Positions 1 to 5,311 of a stretch of DNA of 13,897 nucleotides are shown piece by piece. Under the pieces are notes generated by a model. It saw only the letters and a list, made by a program, of their open reading frames with translations. It was not told the DNA's origin and ran no database searches. Position 1 is the stretch's first letter, and every line of letters starts with the position of its first letter. The position numbers and the translations under genes are program-made. Origin of the DNA: CAZJZH01 sp964550465 (GTDB taxonomy: Bacteria; Patescibacteriota; Patescibacteriia; JACRDY01); the NCBI GenBank assembly GCA_964550465.1, contig CAZJZH010000030.1, positions 1-13,897 on the forward strand. The letters are read 5' to 3'.

Positions 1-1883
1 TCCACCGCCTCATCTTTTTTCTCACCTTCCGCGGCTGGTTCAGCCTCTGAGGCCGCATCAGCCTGTGGTTGCGCCTCAGCTTGAGCTGCTTGATTCATCA
101 CCTCACCAATCTTCTGCATGGATTGACTAAGTTCATCGGTGGCTGTTTGCATGGCGGCGATATCATCACCGTCTTTGACCTTCTTCAGCCCTTCAATCTT
201 GGCCTCCACATCGCTCTTGATATCGGCACTGACCTTGTCACCAGCGTCAGCCAGCGCTTTCTCAGCGGTGTAGACCATCGAGTCAGCAATGTTACGCTTC
301 TCAATCAGTTCCTTCTTCTGCTTATCTTCATCAGCATGAGCTTCCGCGTCTTGCTTCATTTTCTCCACCTCATCTTTCGACAAACCAGATGAGCCGCTAA
401 TGGTAATAGACTGCTCTTTACCAGAGGCCTTGTCCTGAGCCTTGACGCTCAAGATACCGTTAGCGTCAATGTCAAAGGTTACCTCTACCTGTGGCACACC
501 CCGTGGGGCTGGTGGAATCCCTGACAAGATAAAGCGACCCAGTGACTTATTGTCCGTAGCCATTTCCCGCTCACCTTGCAGCACATGAATTTCCACCGAC
601 GTCTGATTATCCGCCGCGGTAGAGAAAATTTGTGACTTAGAAGCCGGGATAGTAGTGTTGCGATCAATCAATGGTGTACGCACCCCACCCAAAGTCTCCA
701 GACCCAAGGTCAGTGGCGTCACATCCAGCAACAGTACATCTTTAACATCGCCCTGCAGCACACCGGCCTGAACAGCCGCGCCGGCCGCCACTACTTCGTC
801 AGGATTCACCGATAAGTTCGGCTTGCGACCAAAGAATTCTTCTACTTTCTGCTGCACCAGCGGCATCCGAGTCATACCACCAACCATCACCACTTCTTCA
901 ATATCGCTTGGCTGCAGCCCCGCGTCATCCAGCGCTTTCTTAACCGGCTCAAAACTCTTGGCTACCAGCCCACCAACCAATTCTTCTAACTTGGCCCGAG
1001 TGATCTTCATCACTAAGTGCTTTGGCCCGCTGGCATCAGTAGTGATAAACGGCTGATTAACTTCTGTTTCTTGAGTAGTAGACAGCTCAATCTTGGCTTT
1101 TTCGGCTGATTCTTTAATCCGCTGCAGGGCCATCTGGTCCTGACTGAGGTCAATCCCCTGGTCCTTCTTAAATTCTTCAATAATGTAATCAATCAACTGC
1201 TGGTCAAAGTCATCACCACCTAGGTGGGTATCACCATTGGTAGACTTAACCTCGACAGTGTCCTCAGACACATCGAGGATAGAGATATCAAAGGTACCAC
1301 CACCGAGGTCATAGACGGCGATCTGCTGCCCGACCTTCTTATCAAAGCCATAAGCCAAGGCAGCGGCCGTTGGCTCATTGATAATCCGGCGCACCTTCAG
1401 ACCAGCAATCTCACCAGCATCTTTAGTGGCTTTACGCTGATCATCGTTAAAGTAAGCCGGCACGGTGATAACCGCTTCGGTAATTTTTTCACCTAGCTTA
1501 GCTTCGGCATCCGCCTTCAACTTCTGCAGCACCATGGCAGAGACTTCCTGGGGTGAGTACTCCTTATCACCCATCACCACCTTGATACCCTCACCGGCCT
1601 GGGTAATTTTGTACGGCAAGGTTTTACTATCTTTCTGAACTTCATCTTCAGAGAAGTGTCGACCAATAAAACGCTTAACAGAAAAGACCGTGTTCTGCGG
1701 ATTGGTCACTGCCTGACGCTTGGCCAGCTGACCGACCAGTCGCTCGCCGCTCTTGGTCATAGCCACCATGGACGGCGTAGTGCGATTACCCTCAGCATTT
1801 TCGATGACTTTTGGTTCACCACCTTCGATGATAGCCATACAGCTATTGGTGGTACCCAAGTCAATACCTAAAATTTTACTCAT
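1..1883 (-). CDS. dnaK: Molecular chaperone DnaK (Hsp70), C-terminus cut by window edge
   Basis: ATP-dependent cytosolic Hsp70 that binds exposed hydrophobic segments, working with GrpE (encoded upstream) and a DnaJ not seen here. The reading frame is open from ATG at 1883 to the left edge, giving 627 complete codons against a usual ~610-640, so only the tail is missing. The N-terminus has the Hsp70 signature GIDLGTTNSC. The nucleotide-binding domain (about 1-380) shows YDLGGGTFD and VMVGGMTRMP. The linker DVLLLDVTPL is followed by the substrate-binding domain, then a helical lid, and an Ala/Glu/Asp-rich tail begins near the edge. No SD is visible before the start. It is the fourth visible gene of the hrcA operon, 100 nt after hsp20, and that gap contains a stable dyad. 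The identification is certain. Confidence 0.98.
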   Translation of the reverse strand, partial: MSKILGIDLGTTNSCMAIIEGGEPKVIENAEGNRTTPSMVAMTKSGERLVGQLAKRQAVTNPQNTVFSVKRFIGRHFSEDEVQKDSKTLPYKITQAGEGIKVVMGDKEYSPQEVSAMVLQKLKADAEAKLGEKITEAVITVPAYFNDDQRKATKDAGEIAGLKVRRIINEPTAAALAYGFDKKVGQQIAVYDLGGGTFDISILDVSEDTVEVKSTNGDTHLGGDDFDQQLIDYIIEEFKKDQGIDLSQDQMALQRIKESAEKAKIELSTTQETEVNQPFITTDASGPKHLVMKITRAKLEELVGGLVAKSFEPVKKALDDAGLQPSDIEEVVMVGGMTRMPLVQQKVEEFFGRKPNLSVNPDEVVAAGAAVQAGVLQGDVKDVLLLDVTPLTLGLETLGGVRTPLIDRNTTIPASKSQIFSTAADNQTSVEIHVLQGEREMATDNKSLGRFILSGIPPAPRGVPQVEVTFDIDANGILSVKAQDKASGKEQSITISGSSGLSKDEVEKMKQDAEAHADEDKQKKELIEKRNIADSMVYTAEKALADAGDKVSADIKSDVEAKIEGLKKVKDGDDIAAMQTATDELSQSMQKIGEVMNQAAQAEAQPQADAASEAEPAAEGEKKDEAV

Positions 1884-1921
1884 ACGAATGTTAATTTATA
1901 TACGCAATCTGCGATTAGGAA

Positions 1922-1971
1922 TTACGGACCCCGACCACCTCTCCTGCATATGTGGAGTTAGTCGGGGGTAA
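1922..1971 (-). other. Stable stem-loop in the hsp20-dnaK gap
   Basis: The arms CCCCGAC (1929-1935) and GTCGGGG (1961-1967) form 7 bp. Inner arms CTCC (1941-1944) and GGAG (1954-1957) and outer arms TTAC (1922-1925) and GTAA (1968-1971) extend the stem, with a 3-nt bulge between the outer and main arms. No T-run follows on either strand, so it is not a standard intrinsic terminator. It lies 39-88 nt before the dnaK start in the operon transcript. A role in mRNA processing, stability or dnaK translation is plausible but is inference. Confidence 0.6.
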
Positions 1972-1983
1972 CGTACGGCCTAA

Positions 1984-2409
1984 TTACTTCTGCACATCAA
2001 TCTTAACGCTCTTAGGCTTGACCTCCGGTGCCTTTGGTACAGTGATCTTTAAGATGCCGTCAGTGTATGCCGCTTTGGCGTCATCGCCGACTACATGCGT
2101 AGGCAGGCCAATAGAGCGGTAGAAGCTGCCGCGGCGAACTTCCTTGCGGTAGTAGTGCTTTTCATCCACCTCGCTCTTCTGCTCACTCTGACCTTTAATG
2201 GTTAAGACGTCGTTTTCAATCGACACATCAACCTGCTCCGGATCAATCCCGGCCAGCTCGGTGTCGACATAAACGTTGTCATCATCCTGGTAAACGTCAA
2301 CCGCTGGCACAAAGCCCTGAACGCGACGACCAGGTACATCCGTCAGCATGCGATCCATATCTTCAAACGGATCCCACACCGACATTGGTGACCATCGAAT
2401 AAGTGACAT
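1984..2409 (-). CDS. hsp20: Small heat-shock protein, Hsp20/alpha-crystallin family
   Basis: ATP-independent holdase that keeps unfolding proteins soluble for refolding by DnaK. 141 aa, a normal length for a bacterial IbpA/Hsp20 protein. A short N-terminal arm (MSLIRWSPMSVWDPFEDMDR) leads into the alpha-crystallin domain at about 33-130. That domain contains the AxLPG-like segment TELAGIDPEQV, the RRGSFYRSIGLP strand and the family's GxL motif in DGILKITVPK. The C-terminal tail is Lys-rich. It starts 12 nt after the grpE stop with no SD, so translation probably depends on coupling or an unstructured leader. Its position between grpE and dnaK places it under CIRCE/HrcA control. Family assignment is secure; the gene symbol is generic. 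Confidence 0.95.
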   Translation of the reverse strand: MSLIRWSPMSVWDPFEDMDRMLTDVPGRRVQGFVPAVDVYQDDDNVYVDTELAGIDPEQVDVSIENDVLTIKGQSEQKSEVDEKHYYRKEVRRGSFYRSIGLPTHVVGDDAKAAYTDGILKITVPKAPEVKPKSVKIDVQK

Positions 2410-2421
2410 ATGGTTTAAAGA

Positions 2422-2925
2422 TTATGAATTAGTATTATTATTTTCTTCTGCCGCTTCCCCCACCACATTCACTACTACGCGGGCCGGCTGAACAATCTTG
2501 TCATGCCAGCGGTAGCCCGACTGAACCTGCTCGACAATCTGACCATCCGGCACCTGCGGATCATGGCGCTGGTCAACCGCTTCGTGCTGCTGCGGATCAA
2601 ACTGCTGACCAACCACATCAATAGCTTCCACCCCTTGCTGCTTCAGCACCTCTTCGAGTTGCCGCTGGATGTGAAAGACACCTACTACCCAATCCAAGTC
2701 TTGCTGCTCCTTCGGCACATACTGCACCGCGGCGGTGAAGTTGTCTAAAATAGGCAGTAGCTGACTGATCAAATCGGCCGTGGCAAACTGGGCGTATTCG
2801 GTCCGCGCCTGCTCGGTTTCTTTTTTGAGGTTCTGATAATCAGCTAACGCGCGCAGCGCTCGGTTCTTCCAATCCTCTTCACTGCCCGGCTCAACCGGCT
2901 GAGTATTTTTTGTATCTTTGTTCAT
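2422..2925 (-). CDS. grpE: Nucleotide exchange factor GrpE
   Basis: Homodimeric cofactor that releases ADP from DnaK. 167 aa, slightly short for the family because the acidic N-terminal extension is brief. The long helix (about 15-60) contains the typical RALADYQNLKK segment. The middle has LLPILDNFTAAV, and the beta domain has the region EAIDVVGQQFDPQQHEAVDQ, corresponding to the family's G..FDP..HEA motif. The end is Asn-rich (EENNNTNS). The ATG at 2925 follows an AT-rich dyad after hrcA and has no SD. Second gene of the CIRCE operon. Identification is secure. Confidence 0.96.
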   Translation of the reverse strand: MNKDTKNTQPVEPGSEEDWKNRALRALADYQNLKKETEQARTEYAQFATADLISQLLPILDNFTAAVQYVPKEQQDLDWVVGVFHIQRQLEEVLKQQGVEAIDVVGQQFDPQQHEAVDQRHDPQVPDGQIVEQVQSGYRWHDKIVQPARVVVNVVGEAAEENNNTNS

Positions 2926-2935
2926 GACGCGCGCT

Positions 2936-3006
2936 AATTAATAATGCTTAATGAATAATGGATAATTGGCATACCAACAGGAATTATTAATTATGCATTA
3001 TTAATT
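2936..3006. repeat. AT-rich inverted-repeat element across the hrcA 3' end
   Basis: The outer arms AATTAATAATGC (2936-2947) and GCATTATTAATT (2995-3006) are exact reverse complements of 12 nt. Inside lie a second pair, ATAATT (2962-2967) and AATTAT (2982-2987), and a small TTGG/CCAA pair (2966-2969, 2973-2976). The right arm supplies the last codons and stop of hrcA. The whole element can fold as one long hairpin in the operon RNA. It resembles a small palindromic intergenic repeat; copies elsewhere in the genome cannot be seen from here. Confidence 0.55.
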
Positions 3007-3679
3007 CTTTCGTGTAGGTAACCAGCCCCACCACTCGACCATAGTCCATCCGCATCGGGCCCAACACCCCTAAGATGCTTGATTGGTCGCCGTGGGCAAT
3101 CTTGGTTAAGACCGTACCGCAGGCGCTGCCGAAGGGGTTAGCACTACCAATGCGAATCTCCGGCTGCTCGGTCACACTGCGAAAGGTCTTGGCAATGACT
3201 TGATCGAGCTGATCAACTACCTGGCTGACCGTGGTCACCATGGCCTGCTGAGCAAACTCCGGTTGAGCGAATAGATTAGCAATGCCGGTGTAGTAAACAT
3301 CCAGCGGACCAAAGCCAATAAAAACTGACTGCTGTGATAATTCAGCTAATTCTTTAGCGAGCTGGCGAATCCGCTGACCATCATCTGTGCCGTCAGCCGC
3401 TTTTTGTAAACGCTGCTTGGCCTGACTGGTCGGCGTCACCGCCTCTAACCGCTCGGTAATGTAAAAATTATAACCCTGTTCAGTCGGCACCCGACCAGCT
3501 GAGGTGTGCGGATGCGTAATGTAACCGTCCGCTTCCAACGCCGCCATGTCATTACGAATAGTAGCTGGCGAGACGCCAAAGTCGTACTTATCACTAATAG
3601 TGGAGGAAGCCACCGGCTGAGCAGTGGTGACAAACTCGGTGATAATAGCGGTTAAAATGTCGGCCTGTCGTTGATCCAT
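2987..3679 (-). CDS. hrcA: Heat-inducible transcription repressor HrcA, short form
   Basis: Repressor that binds CIRCE and, in known systems, needs GroEL to stay active. 230 aa from ATG at 3679, against about 340 in Bacillus or Thermotoga. The N-terminal winged helix (about 1-80) has ILTAIITEFV, the recognition region GVSPATIRNDMAALE and the wing HTSAGRVPTEQGY. After a short coiled stretch the chain goes straight to a segment like the family's late part (VYYTGIANLFAQPEF), then the end motif GVLGPMRMDYGRVVGLVTYT. About 100 residues of the middle/insertion domain are therefore absent. An upstream ATG at 3763 keeps the frame open but lies beyond CIRCE and the promoter, so it cannot be in the mRNA; 3679 is the sensible start. 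No SD. First gene of the operon, autoregulated through CIRCE. Confidence 0.93.
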   Translation of the reverse strand: MDQRQADILTAIITEFVTTAQPVASSTISDKYDFGVSPATIRNDMAALEADGYITHPHTSAGRVPTEQGYNFYITERLEAVTPTSQAKQRLQKAADGTDDGQRIRQLAKELAELSQQSVFIGFGPLDVYYTGIANLFAQPEFAQQAMVTTVSQVVDQLDQVIAKTFRSVTEQPEIRIGSANPFGSACGTVLTKIAHGDQSSILGVLGPMRMDYGRVVGLVTYTKELIMHN

Positions 3680-3693
3680 AGGGGTACAGTGGT

Positions 3694-3723
3694 AGTATAG
3701 AGCAATTAGCACTCTCAAGTCAA
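3694..3723 (-). promoter_or_regulatory. Sigma70-type promoter of the hrcA operon
   Basis: On the minus strand, -35 TTGACT (3718-3723) and -10 TATACT (3694-3699) are separated by 18 nt. The -10 ends 14 nt before the hrcA ATG, so the expected transcript start leaves a 5' leader of only about 7 nt. The -35 lies in the spacer and first base of one arm region of CIRCE, so bound HrcA would block RNA polymerase directly. Confidence 0.85.
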
Positions 3724-3732
3724 GAGTGCTAA
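3706..3732. promoter_or_regulatory. CIRCE operator (HrcA binding site)
   Basis: The arms TTAGCACTC (3706-3714) and GAGTGCTAA (3724-3732), with a 9-nt spacer, match the CIRCE consensus at every arm position. It sits directly upstream of hrcA and overlaps the -35 element. With hrcA, grpE and dnaK following, classical HrcA/CIRCE heat-shock control is very likely. Confidence 0.97.
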
Positions 3733-3766
3733 TTGGTGGAAAAGTCGCTTTATTTCTTGGCAATAG

Positions 3767-3792
3767 AAAAACGCACAGGCTGTGCCTGTGCG
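3767..3792 (-). terminator. Intrinsic terminator after the 91-aa gene
   Basis: On the minus strand the arms CGCACAGGC (3784-3792) and GCCTGTGCG (3772-3780) form a perfect 9-bp stem with a 3-nt loop, followed by five T (3767-3771). It lies 24 nt after the stop of the gene at 3817-4092 and insulates it from the hrcA promoter. Confidence 0.9.
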
Positions 3793-3816
3793 CTCTTAAA
3801 GTACCTGCGTGTGTTT

Positions 3817-4092
3817 TTATAGCAGCGCGTCTTCAAAGCGCTGAACGGACTTATAGCCGTCAGGCGCCCCACCCTGAGGGGCGTCGAACTCCACCGCTAC
3901 TCTCCCGCTATAGCGCGGTCCAGCCCAGGCCGTAACGTTAATGTCGTCATCCTCCAGGTGGGGAAAATCAGCCTTGGCGGCGGCCACCAATTCGTTGATT
4001 CGCGTCAGGGTATGGACATAGTCGTGCACCAAAATGGCGCAGCGGCCGGTGTTTGAGGTATGGGCTTGGTAGAACTTCTTCATCTCGGCCAT
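3817..4092 (-). CDS. Hypothetical protein, 91 aa
   Basis: I do not recognise this protein. The frame from ATG at 4092 has a strong SD, AAGGAGG at 4099-4105 with 6-nt spacing, and ends 24 nt before a clear terminator, so it is a real gene. It is soluble, with no signal peptide or membrane segment. The N-terminal half is probably helical (LTRINELVAAAKADFPHLEDD), and the second half has strand-like segments (INVTAWAGPRYSGRVAVEFDAP). There is one Cys. The pattern might suggest a small alpha-beta fold, but no function can be given. It follows the 145-aa gene in the same direction and may share its transcript. Confidence 0.8.
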   Translation of the reverse strand: MAEMKKFYQAHTSNTGRCAILVHDYVHTLTRINELVAAAKADFPHLEDDDINVTAWAGPRYSGRVAVEFDAPQGGAPDGYKSVQRFEDALL

Positions 4093-4150
4093 CTTCTTCC
4101 TCCTTATTCATCACTTGCCGGAAGCGATAGGTATGTTGATTGAGGTATTG

Positions 4151-4208
4151 TTAAAGAAACTGCAGTGCTTCGAAACAATCACGAGGGCTATACCCCGCCC
4201 TGACTGCC
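4151..4208 (-). other. Protein-like out-of-frame extension of the 145-aa gene
   Basis: Immediately after the TGA of the preceding gene, the +1 frame stays open to a TAA at 4151-4153. It encodes a plausible C-terminal helix (AVNEAVRAGYSPRDCFEALQ). A single-base difference near 4212-4225 would join it to the upstream frame and give about 165 aa, ending 46 nt before the SD of the next gene. It could be a natural frameshift, an assembly indel, or chance. There is no T-rich hairpin here, so no intrinsic terminator is seen between the two small genes. Confidence 0.3.
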
Positions 4209-4646
4209 TCATTGACTGCGCGTAGCGTTAGACAGTACGTCATCAACCGCTTCAATGGCTTCCAAATTAAAATCAGGCGATTTTTCTTTGATAGCCTGGG
4301 CGATCGCCATGAAGTCAAAGTTGTTTTGGCGACTATCGATGGCGGCATTAATGCTTTTCTTAGTCACTCCATCGATCTGCAGTTGATAGCCCAAGAGCAA
4401 CGGCACTAGGTACGTTACACGACCTTGGCAGACTTTACTCTGGAGGATATACAGGCGCTCACCTTTAACCTCCAACTGCTCCAGGTACTGGGCATAGAAC
4501 AGGAACAGCCCTGCCGGGTCAATCACTTGCACCTTTTCTGCCAACACCATTAGGGCCACACTGGCGCCAGCATTACCTTCCGACAGAAAGCTCATGATTT
4601 GCTCCTCAGGCACACCAAACTGAACATATCCTTTGTGGGCGCTCAT
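4209..4646 (-). CDS. Hypothetical protein, 145 aa
   Basis: Not recognised. ATG at 4646 is preceded by SD AAGGAG with 7-nt spacing, and a good promoter lies about 70 nt further upstream, which supports a real gene. The predicted protein is soluble, mainly helical and has one Cys. It contains hydrophobic stretches (NAGASVALMVLAEKV; PAGLFLFYAQYLEQL) that are too short or too mixed to be sure membrane spans. A helical tail at about 105-140 (INAAIDSRQNNFDFMAIAQA) follows. It ends in TGA, but the adjacent +1 frame continues with protein-like sequence, so the C-terminus may be frameshifted. Whether it works with the following 91-aa gene is unknown. Confidence 0.78.
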   Translation of the reverse strand: MSAHKGYVQFGVPEEQIMSFLSEGNAGASVALMVLAEKVQVIDPAGLFLFYAQYLEQLEVKGERLYILQSKVCQGRVTYLVPLLLGYQLQIDGVTKKSINAAIDSRQNNFDFMAIAQAIKEKSPDFNLEAIEAVDDVLSNATRSQ

Positions 4647-4712
4647 TGCCGTTCTCCTTCCGCCTATTACTAGGACGCATTGTGCTTAAAAAATTGTAAA
4701 GACCAATACTGG

Positions 4713-4741
4713 AAAATAGCACTTTTTAATATTATTGTCAA
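4713..4741 (-). promoter_or_regulatory. Promoter of the 145-aa gene
   Basis: Minus strand: -35 TTGACA (4736-4741, consensus), 17-nt spacer, -10 TATTTT (4713-4718) preceded by TGC (extended -10). It leaves a leader of about 60 nt carrying the SD. The surrounding 4681-4830 stretch is distinctly AT-rich. Confidence 0.75.
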
Positions 4742-4803
4742 TATTCAGCTCCATTTTCCCCGCTATTGCCCAAAAATAACTAAAATAGAGCATATTTCTA
4801 CTA

Positions 4804-4822
4804 TTGGCCCAGATATTGCCAA
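4804..4822. promoter_or_regulatory. Operator-like dyad over the rpmE2 -35 box
   Basis: TTGGC (4804-4808) and GCCAA (4818-4822) form an inverted repeat with a 9-nt spacer. The right arm is part of the -35 box of the bL31 promoter. Similar half-site-like sequences occur nearby (CTATTGCCCAA at 4763-4773, TTATTGTCAAT at 4732-4742). Binding by a repressor dimer is an inference. Confidence 0.4.
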
Positions 4823-4844
4823 ATCAATCGCCTCGTGCTACACT
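4816..4844 (+). promoter_or_regulatory. Sigma70-type promoter of rpmE2
   Basis: -35 TTGCCA (4816-4821), 17-nt spacer, -10 TACACT (4839-4844) with an upstream TGC. The expected start near 4851 gives a leader of about 20 nt without an SD. Confidence 0.82.
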
Positions 4845-4870
4845 CTCCCCACTGTTTAATAAGATTGATT

Positions 4871-5230
4871 ATGAAGCAAGACATTCACCCAGAATACCAT
4901 TTCGTTATTTTTGAGGACGCCTCAAGCGGTTTTCGTTTTTTGACCCGCTCCACTGCTACCTCTGCAGAGACCAGTAAGTGGGAAGACGGCAACGAGTATC
5001 CATTGATTAAAATGGAAATCACCTCTGACACCCACCCCTTCTACACCGGTAAGCAGGTGATCGTTGATACCGCCCACCGGGTTGATGACTTCAAGAAAAA
5101 GCAAGAACGCATCGCCGCTGCTAAGGCATCTACCACTCATGGTAGTAAAAAGGACAAGCGAGCCAAGAAAGAAGCTACTCGCAAAGAGCAAGCTAAAGCC
5201 AAGAAAGAAGCCGGCGCAGTCGAAAAGTAA
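4871..5230 (+). CDS. rpmE2: 50S ribosomal protein bL31, type B (zinc-free form)
   Basis: Ribosomal protein at the 50S/30S intersubunit region. It opens MKQDIHPEYHFVIFEDASSG, the type-B bL31 start, and continues with WEDGNEYPLIKMEITSDTHP and a FYTG turn. The Cys residues of the zinc-binding form are absent; there is no Cys at all. The start at 4871 is chosen from homology and because the promoter -10 lies between it and the next upstream ATG (4835). 119 aa is long: residues from about 75 on form a Lys/Ala/Glu-rich basic tail (KKDKRAKKEATRKEQAKAKK), probably helical and RNA-binding. It is monocistronic as read: a terminator-like hairpin follows, and prfA has its own promoter. Confidence 0.95.
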   Translation: MKQDIHPEYHFVIFEDASSGFRFLTRSTATSAETSKWEDGNEYPLIKMEITSDTHPFYTGKQVIVDTAHRVDDFKKKQERIAAAKASTTHGSKKDKRAKKEATRKEQAKAKKEAGAVEK

Positions 5231-5242
5231 CGACGCCCGTAT

Positions 5243-5301
5243 AAACTCCCAAGTGACGGCAGTATAGTAACTCTGCTATACTCCATCCGTGGGAGTTTTT
5301 T
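5243..5301 (+). terminator. Terminator of rpmE2 with a nested hairpin and promoter
   Basis: The outer arms AAACTCCCA (5243-5251) and TGGGAGTTT (5290-5298) give 9 bp, and the T-run 5296-5301 follows. The long loop carries a second 7-bp hairpin, AGTATAG (5261-5267) with CTATACT (5276-5282). The right arm of that hairpin is the -10 region of the presumed prfA promoter. It starts 12 nt after the rpmE2 stop. Confidence 0.75.
5253..5282 (+). promoter_or_regulatory. Promoter of prfA-prmC
   Basis: -10 TATACT (5277-5282) preceded by TGC (extended -10). A weak -35, GTGACG, lies at 5253-5258 with an 18-nt spacer. The predicted start near 5289 gives a leader of about 23 nt. The promoter lies wholly inside the loop region of the rpmE2 terminator. 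Confidence 0.65.
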
Positions 5302-5311
5302 CATACCTCAT

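Noticed and set aside
69..392. Plus-strand open frame of 107 codons
   Set aside because: Shadow of the dnaK C-terminal region; its composition reflects reverse-complemented helical lid codons.
1929..1967. Hairpin between hsp20 and dnaK as an intrinsic terminator
   Set aside because: No T-run follows on either strand, and dnaK would be cut from its operon.
3680..3763. Longer HrcA starting at 3763
   Set aside because: The extension contains the promoter and CIRCE operator and has no family-like sequence; ATG 3679 begins with the normal HrcA N-terminus.
4763..4823. Direct-repeat array or CRISPR-like structure upstream of rpmE2
   Set aside because: Only short, irregularly spaced half-site-like words are present; no repeat of the length or regularity of a CRISPR.
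4835..4870. Longer bL31 starting at 4835
   Set aside because: The -10 box lies in this extension, and the family begins at MKQDIHPEYH.
4922..5191. Minus-strand open frame of 89 codons
   Set aside because: Antisense shadow of the bL31 gene, which is securely identified.
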